Shown one piece after another: positions 1 through 6,331 of a DNA stretch of 12,265 nucleotides (position 1 is the stretch's first letter; each line of letters opens with the position of its first letter). The notes beneath the pieces are model-generated. The model saw nothing but the letters and a program-made list of their open reading frames with translations. It did no database searches and had not been told where the DNA came from. Source of the stretch: Scalindua_A sp046757465 (lineage in GTDB: Bacteria > Planctomycetota > Brocadiia > Brocadiales > Scalinduaceae); contig JBHHYH010000076.1 in the NCBI GenBank assembly GCA_046757465.1, forward strand, positions 1 to 12,265. The letters are read 5' to 3'. The position numbers were made by a program, and so were the translations under genes.

Positions 1-139
1 ATCTGGTAGGAACAGTATGTTTGTTCTTGACATTTATCTCAATAGGTGACCCCAGCTTCGTATCGAATTCTGCCTCCTTCGGAAGGAGTTCCTCAAGATA
101 ATAGTTAGAGAAGAGTCCTTTATTGAGATGAAGCTTCAC
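1..139 (-). CDS. N-terminal fragment of an unidentified protein, cut by the window edge
   Basis: An open frame on the minus strand begins at a GTG (139-137), just after an in-frame TAA (145-143), and stays open to base 1, giving 46 residues that begin VKLHLNKGLFSNYYLEELLP. The upstream stop makes this GTG the first usable start; the ribosome site before it (GAGAAG) is weak. The wording FSNYYLEELLP recalls the N-termini of some Type IIG/Eco57I-like methylase-nucleases, but this is memory of a short motif and not a firm call. It lies 277 bases downstream of the M16 operon on the same strand, so it could be the operon's third gene or separately transcribed. Confidence 0.5.
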   Translation of the reverse strand, partial: MKLHLNKGLFSNYYLEELLPKEAEFDTKLGSPIEINVKNKHTVPTR

Positions 140-416
140 GATTTACTTCTCGGTATATATAGAGCCAGATATCTGGGTAGATTTGAGTCATTAATATTGA
201 CAATTTGATTGGTGAAAAGTGGACTATCCACATATTCCTTATTAATATCAAGGTGTTATGCACTTATTTAATATATCTTCTTCAAAAGTCCCTTTTGATT
301 TGGAATTATATTTTCATCTTAATAAAACACTTGTGGAAGAAATAAACCCTCCCTTTTTCACCTTTTGTATGTTGATAGATCTTCAGATCTGGTCTTTTAC
401 ACAAAAACCACACAAT
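140..416. other. AT-rich intergenic spacer with short palindromes
   Basis: No gene is visible. The spacer holds a perfect 12-bp palindrome, CCAGATATCTGG (165-176), an inverted repeat GTGGA-CTA-TCCAC (220-232), and two adjacent AGATCT palindromes (377-382 and 385-390). No stem followed by a T-run is seen on the minus strand after the peptidase stop at 417, so I cannot place a terminator between the operon and the edge gene. Confidence 0.5.
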
Positions 417-1853
417 TCACAACCCCTTTAGTTCCACCTCACCCAATGTTTTTGCTTCTTTAAGAATGTCTTCTGCCTTGCTTACCAGGACGATTACGAG
501 ATTCTCGGGATCAACAAATCTTTCTATTGCCCGATTGACATCTTCCCTGGATACGGCCTTTATGTTTTCAAGGTATTTCTCTAAATAATCCTCAGGCAGG
601 CCGTAAAATTTCTGTTCTATAATCTTGGAAGCTATCTGGGCGGGTGTTTCAAGGCTTAAGGGAAAGTGGCCAATGTAGTAGGACTTGGCACTATCCAATT
701 CCTCCTTGGTTATGCCACTGGCCTTCAGTTTTTTCAATTCATCAAGTACCAGTCGGAGAGTTTCAATTGCAGTCTCGTTTTTGCTATATGTCCTTATATA
801 AAATGGTCCTCGTAATCTTCTTGCTTCAAACTGGCTTTTGACACCATAGCTAAGGCCTCTCTCTGCCCTTATCTCTGTATATAATCTGGACGTAGGTCCC
901 CTGCCCAGAATATAGTTAAGTAACATAAGTGAAAAGTAGTCAGGATTGTTGCGTCTGATGCCAAGATGGCCTATACATATCTCTGTCTGAGTGAGGTCAG
1001 GTTTATCCACAAGACGTATCCTGTAGTTAACTATTTTGGGTATAAGGGGTAATGTTGGTTTATGAACATTTCCTTCCTTCCAATCACCAAATGTCTTTTT
1101 TATAACAGCGAGTATATTCGAAGGTTTTATATCGCCAACTACTGTCAGGATGGAGTTATTGGGCAGGTAATGGTTTTTGTGAAACTGTATGATTTCTTTC
1201 CTGGTGATTGCCTTGAGACCTTCCAGCGTGCCAATAGATGGATGGGCATATGGATGTATACCGTAGAGCATCTCGCTGAAATGCCTGCTGGCAATGGTCC
1301 GTTTATTATCCTTTTCCCTGAGTATGGACGTTATGGTCTTTTCCCGCTGAAATTCTATATCTTTTGTTTTAAATGTGGGAAACCTTGCAACCTCAGAAAG
1401 CAAGTCAAGTATAGACTTAAAATGTTTGACAAGGGCCGTAGCAGTGACGGAAGTAGAGTCGTATTCGGAGTCCGCACTTAACGTACCTCCTATGAAGTCA
1501 ATCTCCTCTGATATTTCCAGAGAATCCTTTGAGCGGGTACCTTCACGGAGGAGCTGTGCAACCATATTTGCCAGTCCCTGTTTTTCTTGTGGGTCGTGCA
1601 CGGAACCGGCCCTTACCAAGAGCTCTATCGCCACGACAGGCAACTCATGGTGTTCAACCAGGATTATGCTAAGTCCGTTATCAAGTGTTGCCTTCTGGTA
1701 CTTCATGGGTATTATGTTTCCTTTCGTGCCGAAGGCAGATCCGCTGTGGCGGACATCACCCATCGAATGTTTGTCTGTAGCAAGGAAAGTAAAGAGAATC
1801 ATAATAATTATGAGTGTATAGCGATGTAAATAGGCCTTTATGATATTTAACAT
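417..1853 (-). CDS. M16 family peptidase-like protein, non-catalytic subunit
   Basis: This is a 478-residue M16B (processing-peptidase/PqqL-like) protein. An N-terminal hydrophobic stretch (about residues 12-25) suggests export or membrane anchoring. The first M16 domain starts near residue 55 (LDNGLSIILVEHHELPVV). Where the zinc motif HxxEH should stand, in GLANMVAQLLREGT, the residues are N96, A99 and Q100, so zinc binding is lost. The C-terminal domain keeps TSRLY (321-325) and the Arg-x6-Tyr pair R329/Y336 (RAERGLSY), which in M16 enzymes grips the substrate backbone. In heterodimeric M16B proteases one subunit carries zinc and the other the R/Y pair; this is the second type. It follows the catalytic partner by 21 bases on the same strand. 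No Shine-Dalgarno is evident before ATG 1853; the start was chosen because it includes the hydrophobic N-terminus. The family is sure; the partnership is inferred. Confidence 0.93.
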   Translation of the reverse strand: MLNIIKAYLHRYTLIIIMILFTFLATDKHSMGDVRHSGSAFGTKGNIIPMKYQKATLDNGLSIILVEHHELPVVAIELLVRAGSVHDPQEKQGLANMVAQLLREGTRSKDSLEISEEIDFIGGTLSADSEYDSTSVTATALVKHFKSILDLLSEVARFPTFKTKDIEFQREKTITSILREKDNKRTIASRHFSEMLYGIHPYAHPSIGTLEGLKAITRKEIIQFHKNHYLPNNSILTVVGDIKPSNILAVIKKTFGDWKEGNVHKPTLPLIPKIVNYRIRLVDKPDLTQTEICIGHLGIRRNNPDYFSLMLLNYILGRGPTSRLYTEIRAERGLSYGVKSQFEARRLRGPFYIRTYSKNETAIETLRLVLDELKKLKASGITKEELDSAKSYYIGHFPLSLETPAQIASKIIEQKFYGLPEDYLEKYLENIKAVSREDVNRAIERFVDPENLVIVLVSKAEDILKEAKTLGEVELKGL

Positions 1854-1874
1854 AAATCTAATATACGCAATATT

Positions 1875-3227
1875 TCATCTTGCAGATTTATCTTGTGATT
1901 CTTCCTTGGGCAGTAGTCTTACTACGGTTCTATTTTCCGGGGTAAAATATTTCTTTGCTACTCTTTTTATATCATCCGCAGTTGTACTGCGGTACTTATC
2001 CAAATCTTTTATAAACCTTAATGGGTCACCAGTCATTGTCAGGCTAAAACCTATCCGCATGCCTCTAATGAAGTTTGTCTGTAGGCCAAAGATGTGACCT
2101 GTTTCTATTTGGTTTCTCGCCTTTTCAAGTTCACGTTCCGTTACCGATTCAGTCTTGAGTTTTTCCAGGCTTTCATTGATTATCGAAGTCATTTTCTCCG
2201 GTGTATGTACCTGCTTTATATTCATGACTGTAATGATAAATAGTCCTGGATCCTTTTTCCTGTCCACCGAGGCAAAGACGGATAAGGCTGCCTGGTCCTC
2301 GTAGATTATTTTGCGGTAGAGTCTGGAGCTATGCCCCTCCGTGAGTATATTTCCTATTAGTTCTAAAACATGGATGTCGTTGTGGGCCGCCTCCGGCACA
2401 TGATAGGCAACGGCAAGCCAGGGAAATTGGGTATCAACATAAAGGTCTTTCTGTCTTTCCTTTTTTTGTAAGGTCTCGATGGGGGTTACCACTTCGGAAC
2501 GACCTGCGGGAGGGAGATGTCCAAAATATTTCTCTATCGTGGATATAGTTTCCTGGGGGTCTATGTCTCCAAGTATTATGATGGTAGCGTTATCTGGTGC
2601 GTAGTGAGAACGGTAGAAGGCCTTGCAGTCATCTAAACTCATGGTGTTCAGGTCTGGCATCCATCCGATCACAGGCCAGCGATAGGGGTGTTTGATAAAG
2701 GCGGTTGAGTATAGCCCCTCAGAAAGTTTACCAAAGAGTGAGTTATCTACCCTTAAGCGTCTCTCTTCCTTTACTACCTGCCTTTCAGATGCCAGGGTTT
2801 CTGTCGTAAGGCGAAGGTGTGCCATCCTGTCCGCCTCCAATCTTGCGGCCAATTCAAGCTTGGAGCTGGGCAGGTTCTCGAAGTAAGCGGTAACATCTTC
2901 TGCAGTAAAGGCGTTATCTGTACCACCATTTAGTTGGATAATTCTGCTGTGTTCCTCAGGCTCTACGTTCTTTGAACCTTTGAACATCATGTGTTCAAAC
3001 AGATGTGAGATACCCGTTATACCAGGACTCTCGTTTATTGAACCTACGTGATACCAAACCTGGAAGCTTATGATGGGGGATGAGTGGTCCTCATTCATGA
3101 GTAATCTTAAACCGTTTTTCAGGCGATGTTCCTTCAGGTCTAGTTCTATTTGTGTAGCGGTTGAGGTATGCATATACAGGAGTAAACATGAAATAATAAG
3201 AAGGCATAATATGGATAACCTCGACAT
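1875..3227 (-). CDS. M16 family zinc metallopeptidase, catalytic subunit
   Basis: This 450-residue M16B peptidase has an intact zinc site: H75-L-F-E78-H79 in GISHLFEHMMFKG, and a Glu pair E154/E155 in VVKEERR at the distance expected of the third zinc ligand (about 76 residues after H79). The N-terminus (SILCLLIISCLLLYM) is a signal peptide, probably for the periplasm; IISC at residues 11-14 loosely fits a lipobox but comes very early. The C-terminal domain has SSRLY (300-304), yet the Arg/Tyr substrate pair seen in its neighbour is missing, with KIIYEDQAALSVFA in that stretch. It therefore probably needs the downstream gene product for substrate binding. It is the first gene of a two-gene minus-strand operon. 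The sequence before ATG 3227 is AT-rich and lacks a clear Shine-Dalgarno. Length is normal for a single-unit M16B protein. Confidence 0.95.
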   Translation of the reverse strand: MSRLSILCLLIISCLLLYMHTSTATQIELDLKEHRLKNGLRLLMNEDHSSPIISFQVWYHVGSINESPGITGISHLFEHMMFKGSKNVEPEEHSRIIQLNGGTDNAFTAEDVTAYFENLPSSKLELAARLEADRMAHLRLTTETLASERQVVKEERRLRVDNSLFGKLSEGLYSTAFIKHPYRWPVIGWMPDLNTMSLDDCKAFYRSHYAPDNATIIILGDIDPQETISTIEKYFGHLPPAGRSEVVTPIETLQKKERQKDLYVDTQFPWLAVAYHVPEAAHNDIHVLELIGNILTEGHSSRLYRKIIYEDQAALSVFASVDRKKDPGLFIITVMNIKQVHTPEKMTSIINESLEKLKTESVTERELEKARNQIETGHIFGLQTNFIRGMRIGFSLTMTGDPLRFIKDLDKYRSTTADDIKRVAKKYFTPENRTVVRLLPKEESQDKSAR

Positions 3228-3339
3228 TATATCACTATATTTTATTAACTTGCAAAAAATATATTTGTAAAAGTACCTTTCAGGGAATTATCATCTTTAG
3301 AACCCTCAGGCAATAGAAGCAATTGTATTCTTATCCTAA
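3228..3339. other. AT-rich upstream region of the M16 operon
   Basis: No coding sequence is seen. The minus-strand promoter of the peptidase operon should lie here. A perfect TATAAT (minus strand) overlaps the ATG itself at 3227, so it cannot serve that start, and I could not find a better-placed pair of promoter boxes. Confidence 0.35.
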
Positions 3340-3534
3340 AATCAAGGCAAGGAGATTTTAAAGATTAACCCTTATTTAAAAGAAAAAGAAGATGAACAAA
3401 ACATAAGAAACATAAGGAAGTGTACAATGACGGGAAAACCATGCGGTGATGATGGTTTTATGAAAAAGCTTGAGAGGTTATTTGGAAGAAGGTTAAGGGC
3501 TCTACCGTGGGGAAGACTACGAAAAAACCAATAA
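3340..3534 (+). pseudogene. C-terminal remnant of a REP-associated tyrosine (Y1) transposase
   Basis: A frame open from the stop at 3337-3339 to TAA 3532-3534 encodes about 64 residues. The last 37 include TGKPCGDDGFMKKLERLFGR followed by RLRALPWGRLRKNQ. This matches the tail typical of REP-associated Y1 transposases (IS200/IS605-like TnpA), where an arginine-rich segment reads roughly TGRPLGSE-F---LE-LLGRRLRP---GRPRK. The HUH and catalytic tyrosine parts that should lie upstream are absent, since the preceding 110 bases encode nothing similar. It is therefore a decayed end fragment, not a working gene. An ATG at 3427 lies inside the fragment and has no ribosome site. It shows that mobile elements have visited this junction between the peptidase operon and the attC site. 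Identification is from motif memory only. Confidence 0.6.
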
Positions 3535-3704
3535 ATAGGCGCATTCCTATTTATAATGATCTTATTGCCATCACCTCCTTTCAAGCCTAACGATCAAGCT
3601 AACTTGCGCTTGGGGTTCCACTGAACTTTGCAAAAGGCAAAAACTTTCAAACTTGCACAAAACTTCGAAAAAGCCGACCCCAAGCGTCAAGTTCAGCGCC
3701 TTGT

Positions 3705-4437
3705 GTACGCCCAGCATGTATGTGAACTAATAGGGTGAAAGTCCCTTATGGGAGAATCACAGTATGGTGAATATTATACGTCAACCATTAGCCGAAGGCA
3801 AGGGCGAAGCCGCGATGTATCGTCTGAAGGAAGCCGGAGAGCAAATCTGCGAGCCGACGGACAGAAAGGTCATATAAGGCTTAGCCTCAGGGCGAGTTAG
3901 CACAACATAACGAAGCCCTGTGATTCAGGAGGCAGGGTAAATGGCCCGGTTGTGCAGAGAAAGTCCACATACTTATCTGGGGAGATCTTTCCGGCATGCG
4001 ATGTTGCAGACCATATACCAAAACACCAGTCAGGACACTGGTAGAACAAGCCTGGGCGCACCGGAACGCTGTCGACCGATGTGAGCGAAGAAGACAGCAA
4101 GGTTGTGGCGAACATAGCGCAATTTGGGCAACCCGAGTTGTGACCGGAAAGAAGTCAGCAGAGGGCATAGTAGGCGTTTGTTTTGTATTTCACCGAAGGC
4201 CTGAACATGATGTAAGGAGGAGCGCCATTGAGGGTAGGAAATGCGATGAACCCGACCGGGGGAGCATAGAAATATTCCTGGGTCTCAATCGGAAAGCAGC
4301 CTTAAATGTGAATGGAGTTCATCCTCTCATTTTGCTGTTGGGTTTTGTCCCAGATAGCCTTTATGAACCGCCCGGTGCGGACCCGCTTGCCGTTGGTGGT
4401 GTGGAGAGGGGGAGAGAAAAACTCCCCCTTATCCGAT
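3705..4437 (+). mobile_element. ORF-less group IIC intron inserted in attC
   Basis: The element reads GTACGCCCAGCATG at its 5' end (3705) and ends TTATCCGAT (4437). Between these lie blocks typical of IIC ribozymes: AGGGTGAAAGTCCC (3732-3745), the TCTGAAGGAAGC block near 3821-3832, CAGGGCGAGTTAGCACAACA near 3887-3906, GAAGTCAGCAGAGGGCATAGTA near 4151-4172, and domains V and VI (4365-4437). The order and wording match what I recall of the Oceanobacillus iheyensis IIC intron. The 4-base target TTGT (3701-3704) is the usual IIC IBS1; ACAA at 3902-3905 could be its EBS1 partner. No reverse transcriptase is encoded. Domain IV (about 4173-4364) is only about 190 bases, so the maturase gene has been lost. 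Mobility or splicing would need a protein from elsewhere. If the start is instead GTG at 3703, the boundary shifts by two bases. Confidence 0.85.
4365..4437 (+). ncRNA. Group II intron domains V and VI
   Basis: Domain V is the hairpin from GAACCGCC (4365-4372) to GGTGGT (4395-4400). Its inner stem CGGTGCG/CGC-TT-GCCG has the expected two-base bulge (4387-4388), a GACC loop, and a CGC triad in the lower stem. A second TT (4393-4394), unpaired between the inner and outer stems, is not normal for domain V and may harm catalysis. Domain VI is the GGGGGAG/CTCCCCC hairpin (4408-4414 with 4422-4428), followed by TTATCCGAT, the 3' splice end. Confidence 0.8.
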
Positions 4438-5429
4438 TAAGGGACATTTGTTTCACTTGTATTCCATGAATTGACCAACTTATCTGTTTCTTCAAGTAAA
4501 AGATCGATATCCCCTTCTTTCATACGATCATATCTAACATATCTTTTTCCTTGAGCAAACTCACTGCCGAATACTTCTGATTCTATCATTCTTGCTTTAT
4601 ATTGTTCAAAATTTGATACAGGAAGTTCATGTTGTTCAACTCGTTTGAACTGAAAAATACTAGCATATTCGGGATATGCCTCGAAAACTGTCGTTAATTT
4701 TTCTTTCCATTGGAATCTTAAACTGAAACCAACTTTTCCCCAATAAATTACATATCCTGATACAATCCAACGCTCTATATAAGCTTGAAAAATATCTTTC
4801 ATTGGAGTTGGTAAAGAAGCAAGAAATTCTGTTTTAGAAGTGTTTCCTATATTTGTTTTTTCTTCCTCTAATGCATCTACTTGAACTTCTGGTTTTTTCT
4901 CTTCATATAAAATTTTTACTACGGCCCGAGTTACTTCTTTAGTTTTTTCAATAAAATTTGGAATTACAATTAAAGGCCAAGAACTATCACCGAATCTGAA
5001 ACAACGTAACTCCACAAACCCTAAAGTAAATTGTAAGTGGGGAGCAGACTGGATAATATCAGCAAGTTGTGTGGCAGCAGGATAAATTTTATCTCCAACT
5101 ATCAGTAATGCAAAACGACCATTGGTTAAAGTATCTTGCACTCTTTGATGGAACTCAACTTCATCAATATCGATATTGATTTCATTTTTCACAATCTCGT
5201 AAATTGATCGTTCTTGCCCAAATCGCTTATTCATATAATTTTTAACTTCCTTATCAAGTTTAGAATAGTCCCAGCTTGATAATGTTTGAGCATAATCTAA
5301 TACTTGTGCCACAACCGTTCTGTGTGCTTCAGGGTTTCGCCATAATTTTGTTTCGACAATACACAAAGCCCCATTTGGAGAAATAAATAGATTATCAATG
5401 TTGGCAATTTCTCTGCCTATTGAAATCAA
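4437..5429 (-). CDS. PD-(D/E)XK nuclease-like protein, gene cassette cargo, 5' end damaged
   Basis: The protein has a PD-(D/E)XK-type core near its N-terminus: D12 (NIDNLFI), then VETK with E26 and K28, then AQVLDYA with Q42 and Y46. This is the D...ExK...Q pattern of restriction-like nucleases. The rest (330 residues from the TTG at 5429) is a mixed alpha/beta region of unknown role with a lysine/glutamate-rich linker near 185-200. The substrate is unknown. The reading frame is open up to 5507 and the extra residues (EKWLQELLFKHPSIIAIEQL and DESFSP) look like family sequence, but no ATG, GTG or TTG lies there and TAA (5510-5508) closes it. The true start therefore seems lost by truncation or mutation. 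TTG 5429 is the only standard start. Its stop overlaps the attC R box, as in integron cassettes. It may be a pseudogene. Confidence 0.72.
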   Translation of the reverse strand: MISIGREIANIDNLFISPNGALCIVETKLWRNPEAHRTVVAQVLDYAQTLSSWDYSKLDKEVKNYMNKRFGQERSIYEIVKNEINIDIDEVEFHQRVQDTLTNGRFALLIVGDKIYPAATQLADIIQSAPHLQFTLGFVELRCFRFGDSSWPLIVIPNFIEKTKEVTRAVVKILYEEKKPEVQVDALEEEKTNIGNTSKTEFLASLPTPMKDIFQAYIERWIVSGYVIYWGKVGFSLRFQWKEKLTTVFEAYPEYASIFQFKRVEQHELPVSNFEQYKARMIESEVFGSEFAQGKRYVRYDRMKEGDIDLLLEETDKLVNSWNTSETNVP

Positions 5430-5507
5430 AGGAGAAAATGATTCGTCTAATTGCTCTATAGCGATTATTGATGGATGCTTAAAAAGTAATTCTTGTAACC
5501 ATTTTTC

Positions 5508-5632
5508 TTAATAAGCTTTTGCGGCTATCTATCAAGAAAAAAATAAGGAAAAATAGCATTTATCGATTGGAACAACCTGCTGGTATGGAGTGATAGCGGA
5601 ACACCAGGTTGGATCCCATTGTTATATTTGTC
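5508..5632. other. Spacer with an imperfect hairpin between cassette gene and higA
   Basis: CAACCTG (5573-5579) pairs with CAGGTTG (5605-5611) around a 25-base loop. On the minus strand the hairpin lies just past the higA stop, but no T-run follows, so it is a poor terminator. The cassette gene's missing 5' end and any second attC should also be here; I could not recognise either. Confidence 0.35.
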
Positions 5633-5917
5633 CTATACTGCAACAAGTTTAATATCCTTAAAATCTGTTTCTTCCAAATGGCTCAGCTCCCAGTTATTTT
5701 GTAAGTTAAGCCAAAACTGTGGACTTCCTCCTAACGCCTTCGACAGCTTCATCGCCATCTCAGCACTTATACCTCTCTTACCTCGACATATTTCATTAAT
5801 TGTTTTTGGCAACACTCCTATATGCTTAGCAAGTGCAGTTTGAGTAAGTCCAATCTCATCTAATTCATCCTTCAATACTTCACCAGCATGTATAGGCGTA
5901 AAATGTATTCTATTCAT
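5633..5917 (-). CDS. higA: HigA-type antitoxin, Xre-family regulator
   Basis: The 94-residue protein is a standard HigA/VapI antitoxin. It opens with IHAGEVLKDELDEIGL (residues 9-24, the HPGEVL-like family mark). A helix-turn-helix follows (about 22-60: TQTALAKHIGVLPKTINEIC, then RGKRGISAEMAMKLSKALG), and it ends with the family's SPQFWLNLQNNWEL. It should bind and neutralise the HigB toxin encoded 17 bases upstream and repress the shared promoter at 6262-6290. ATG 5917 has a strong ribosome site, AGGAGG at 5929-5924, six bases away, stronger than that of the toxin; this is usual for an antitoxin that must be in excess. Length is normal and no residue seems to be missing. Confidence 0.95.
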   Translation of the reverse strand: MNRIHFTPIHAGEVLKDELDEIGLTQTALAKHIGVLPKTINEICRGKRGISAEMAMKLSKALGGSPQFWLNLQNNWELSHLEETDFKDIKLVAV

Positions 5918-5934
5918 TCCATTCCTCCTTGATA

Positions 5935-6234
5935 TTATTTGTGGTAATCGACAATCTCGACATCAACGGTATTCTCATTTTTCCATTTAAAACAAATTCG
6001 ATACTGTTCATTTATTCGAATACTGTATTGGCCTTTTCTGTCTCCTTTTAGTGCTTCAAAACGATTTCCCCTTATCTCACGAAGATCTTGCATCGACGTT
6101 ACGGCTCCAAGACGCGCCAGCTTTATCTGTGCTTTTCGGTGTAATTCCCTCGGTAGAATCCTCAAAGCCTCCTTAGATATCTTCCCGTAATTAATGTCTT
6201 CAGTTCCTTTATTTTTGAAGTTTCTAATTGCCAT
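5935..6234 (-). CDS. higB: HigB-type toxin of the RelE superfamily
   Basis: The 99-residue protein matches HigB/plasmid killer proteins, which are ribosome-dependent mRNA interferases. Family marks are LREIRGNRFEALKGDRKGQY (51-70), then SIRINEQYRICFKW (71-84) with conserved R73 and R79, and the terminal VDYHK with Y97-H98. It is longer at the N-terminus than many HigB proteins; the MAIRNFKNKG start is nonetheless typical (IxxFxxKG). It comes first in the operon, toxin before antitoxin, the usual order for higBA. ATG 6234 has no clear Shine-Dalgarno, so translation may be weak. The promoter lies 28-56 bases upstream. I see no sign of inactivation. Confidence 0.93.
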   Translation of the reverse strand: MAIRNFKNKGTEDINYGKISKEALRILPRELHRKAQIKLARLGAVTSMQDLREIRGNRFEALKGDRKGQYSIRINEQYRICFKWKNENTVDVEIVDYHK

Positions 6235-6263
6235 TTATTAACCCAAAATAACCATAAGCTCAC

Positions 6264-6282
6264 TATACCAGATACTGGTATA
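6264..6282. promoter_or_regulatory. Palindromic operator shared by higBA and lexA-like promoters
   Basis: TATACCAG-ATA-CTGGTATA is a perfect inverted repeat with 8-base arms. It fills the spacer and touches the -10 box of the higBA promoter, the usual position for a HigA operator, and it also contains most of the plus-strand extended -10 box described separately. The binding protein is inferred. Confidence 0.75.
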
Positions 6283-6284
6283 AT
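6276..6284 (+). promoter_or_regulatory. Extended -10 promoter of the lexA-like gene
   Basis: TGGTATAAT is a perfect extended -10 element (TGnTATAAT). No good -35 lies 16-18 bases upstream, which extended -10 promoters can do without. The start would be near 6291, leaving a leader of about 40 bases to ATG 6332. It overlaps the right arm of the palindrome at 6264-6282. Confidence 0.6.
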
Positions 6285-6331
6285 AGTCAAATCTTTCAAT
6301 CTTCCTTTTCTATAAGTTATTGAACAGTTAA

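Larger units (their letters stand above)
3585..4442 (-). repeat. Integron attC recombination site, split by a group II intron
   Basis: Joining 3704 to 4438 rebuilds a site of about 125 bases. Its R boxes are GCCTAAC (3585-3591, a perfect RYYYAAC) and GTTAAGG (3703-3704 plus 4438-4442, one mismatch to GTTRRRY). Inside them is an unpaired spacer (3592-3597 against 3698-3702). Then comes a 19-bp stem: GCT 3598-3600, AACTTG 3601-3606 and CGCTTGGGGT 3607-3616, pairing with AGC 3695-3697, CAAGTT 3688-3693 and ACCCCAAGCG 3677-3686. Two bases, T3687 and C3694, are bulged, with six paired bases between them, as in known folded attC sites. A 60-base variable loop (3617-3676) closes it. The side carrying the bulges makes the minus strand the cassette strand, which agrees with the minus-strand gene whose stop codon (4439-4437) lies in the outer R box. 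The crossover point would be G/TTAGGC at the 3585-3591 box. Confidence 0.75.
6262..6290 (-). promoter_or_regulatory. higBA promoter
   Basis: On the minus strand the -35 box is TTGACT (6290-6285, 5 of 6 consensus) and the -10 box is TATAGT (6267-6262, 5 of 6), separated by exactly 17 bases. This is one of the clearest promoters in the window. Transcription would start near 6255 and reach higB at 6234. Confidence 0.8.

Noticed and set aside
3225..3255. TTGCAA-18-TATAAT promoter on the minus strand
   Set aside because: The -10 box overlaps the ATG of the M16 gene, so the message would begin after the start codon.
3567..3582. ATCACCTCCTTTCAAG looks like the 3' end of 16S rRNA
   Set aside because: No other 16S sequence lies upstream; it is simply the complement of a strong Shine-Dalgarno on the minus strand.
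3372..3584. Open frame of 70 codons on the minus strand starting at TTG 3584 beside the attC core
   Set aside because: It is antisense to the transposase remnant and has a low-complexity C-terminus. The strong AGGAGG nearby (minus strand) precedes only a 6-codon frame (MAIRSL).
4200..4360. Possible reverse-transcriptase remnant in intron domain IV
   Set aside because: No YADD or other RT motif is seen, and frames are broken by stops; nothing can be claimed beyond a shortened domain IV.
3996..4469. Open frame of 157 codons on the plus strand
   Set aside because: It lies wholly across the intron ribozyme and its 3' border, has no ribosome site and no recognisable domain; the conserved RNA blocks explain the sequence.
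5573..5611. Hairpin considered as a second attC
   Set aside because: Nearby cores (ATATAAC and GTTCCAA on the minus strand) deviate at several positions, and no spacer or paired bulge pattern is present.
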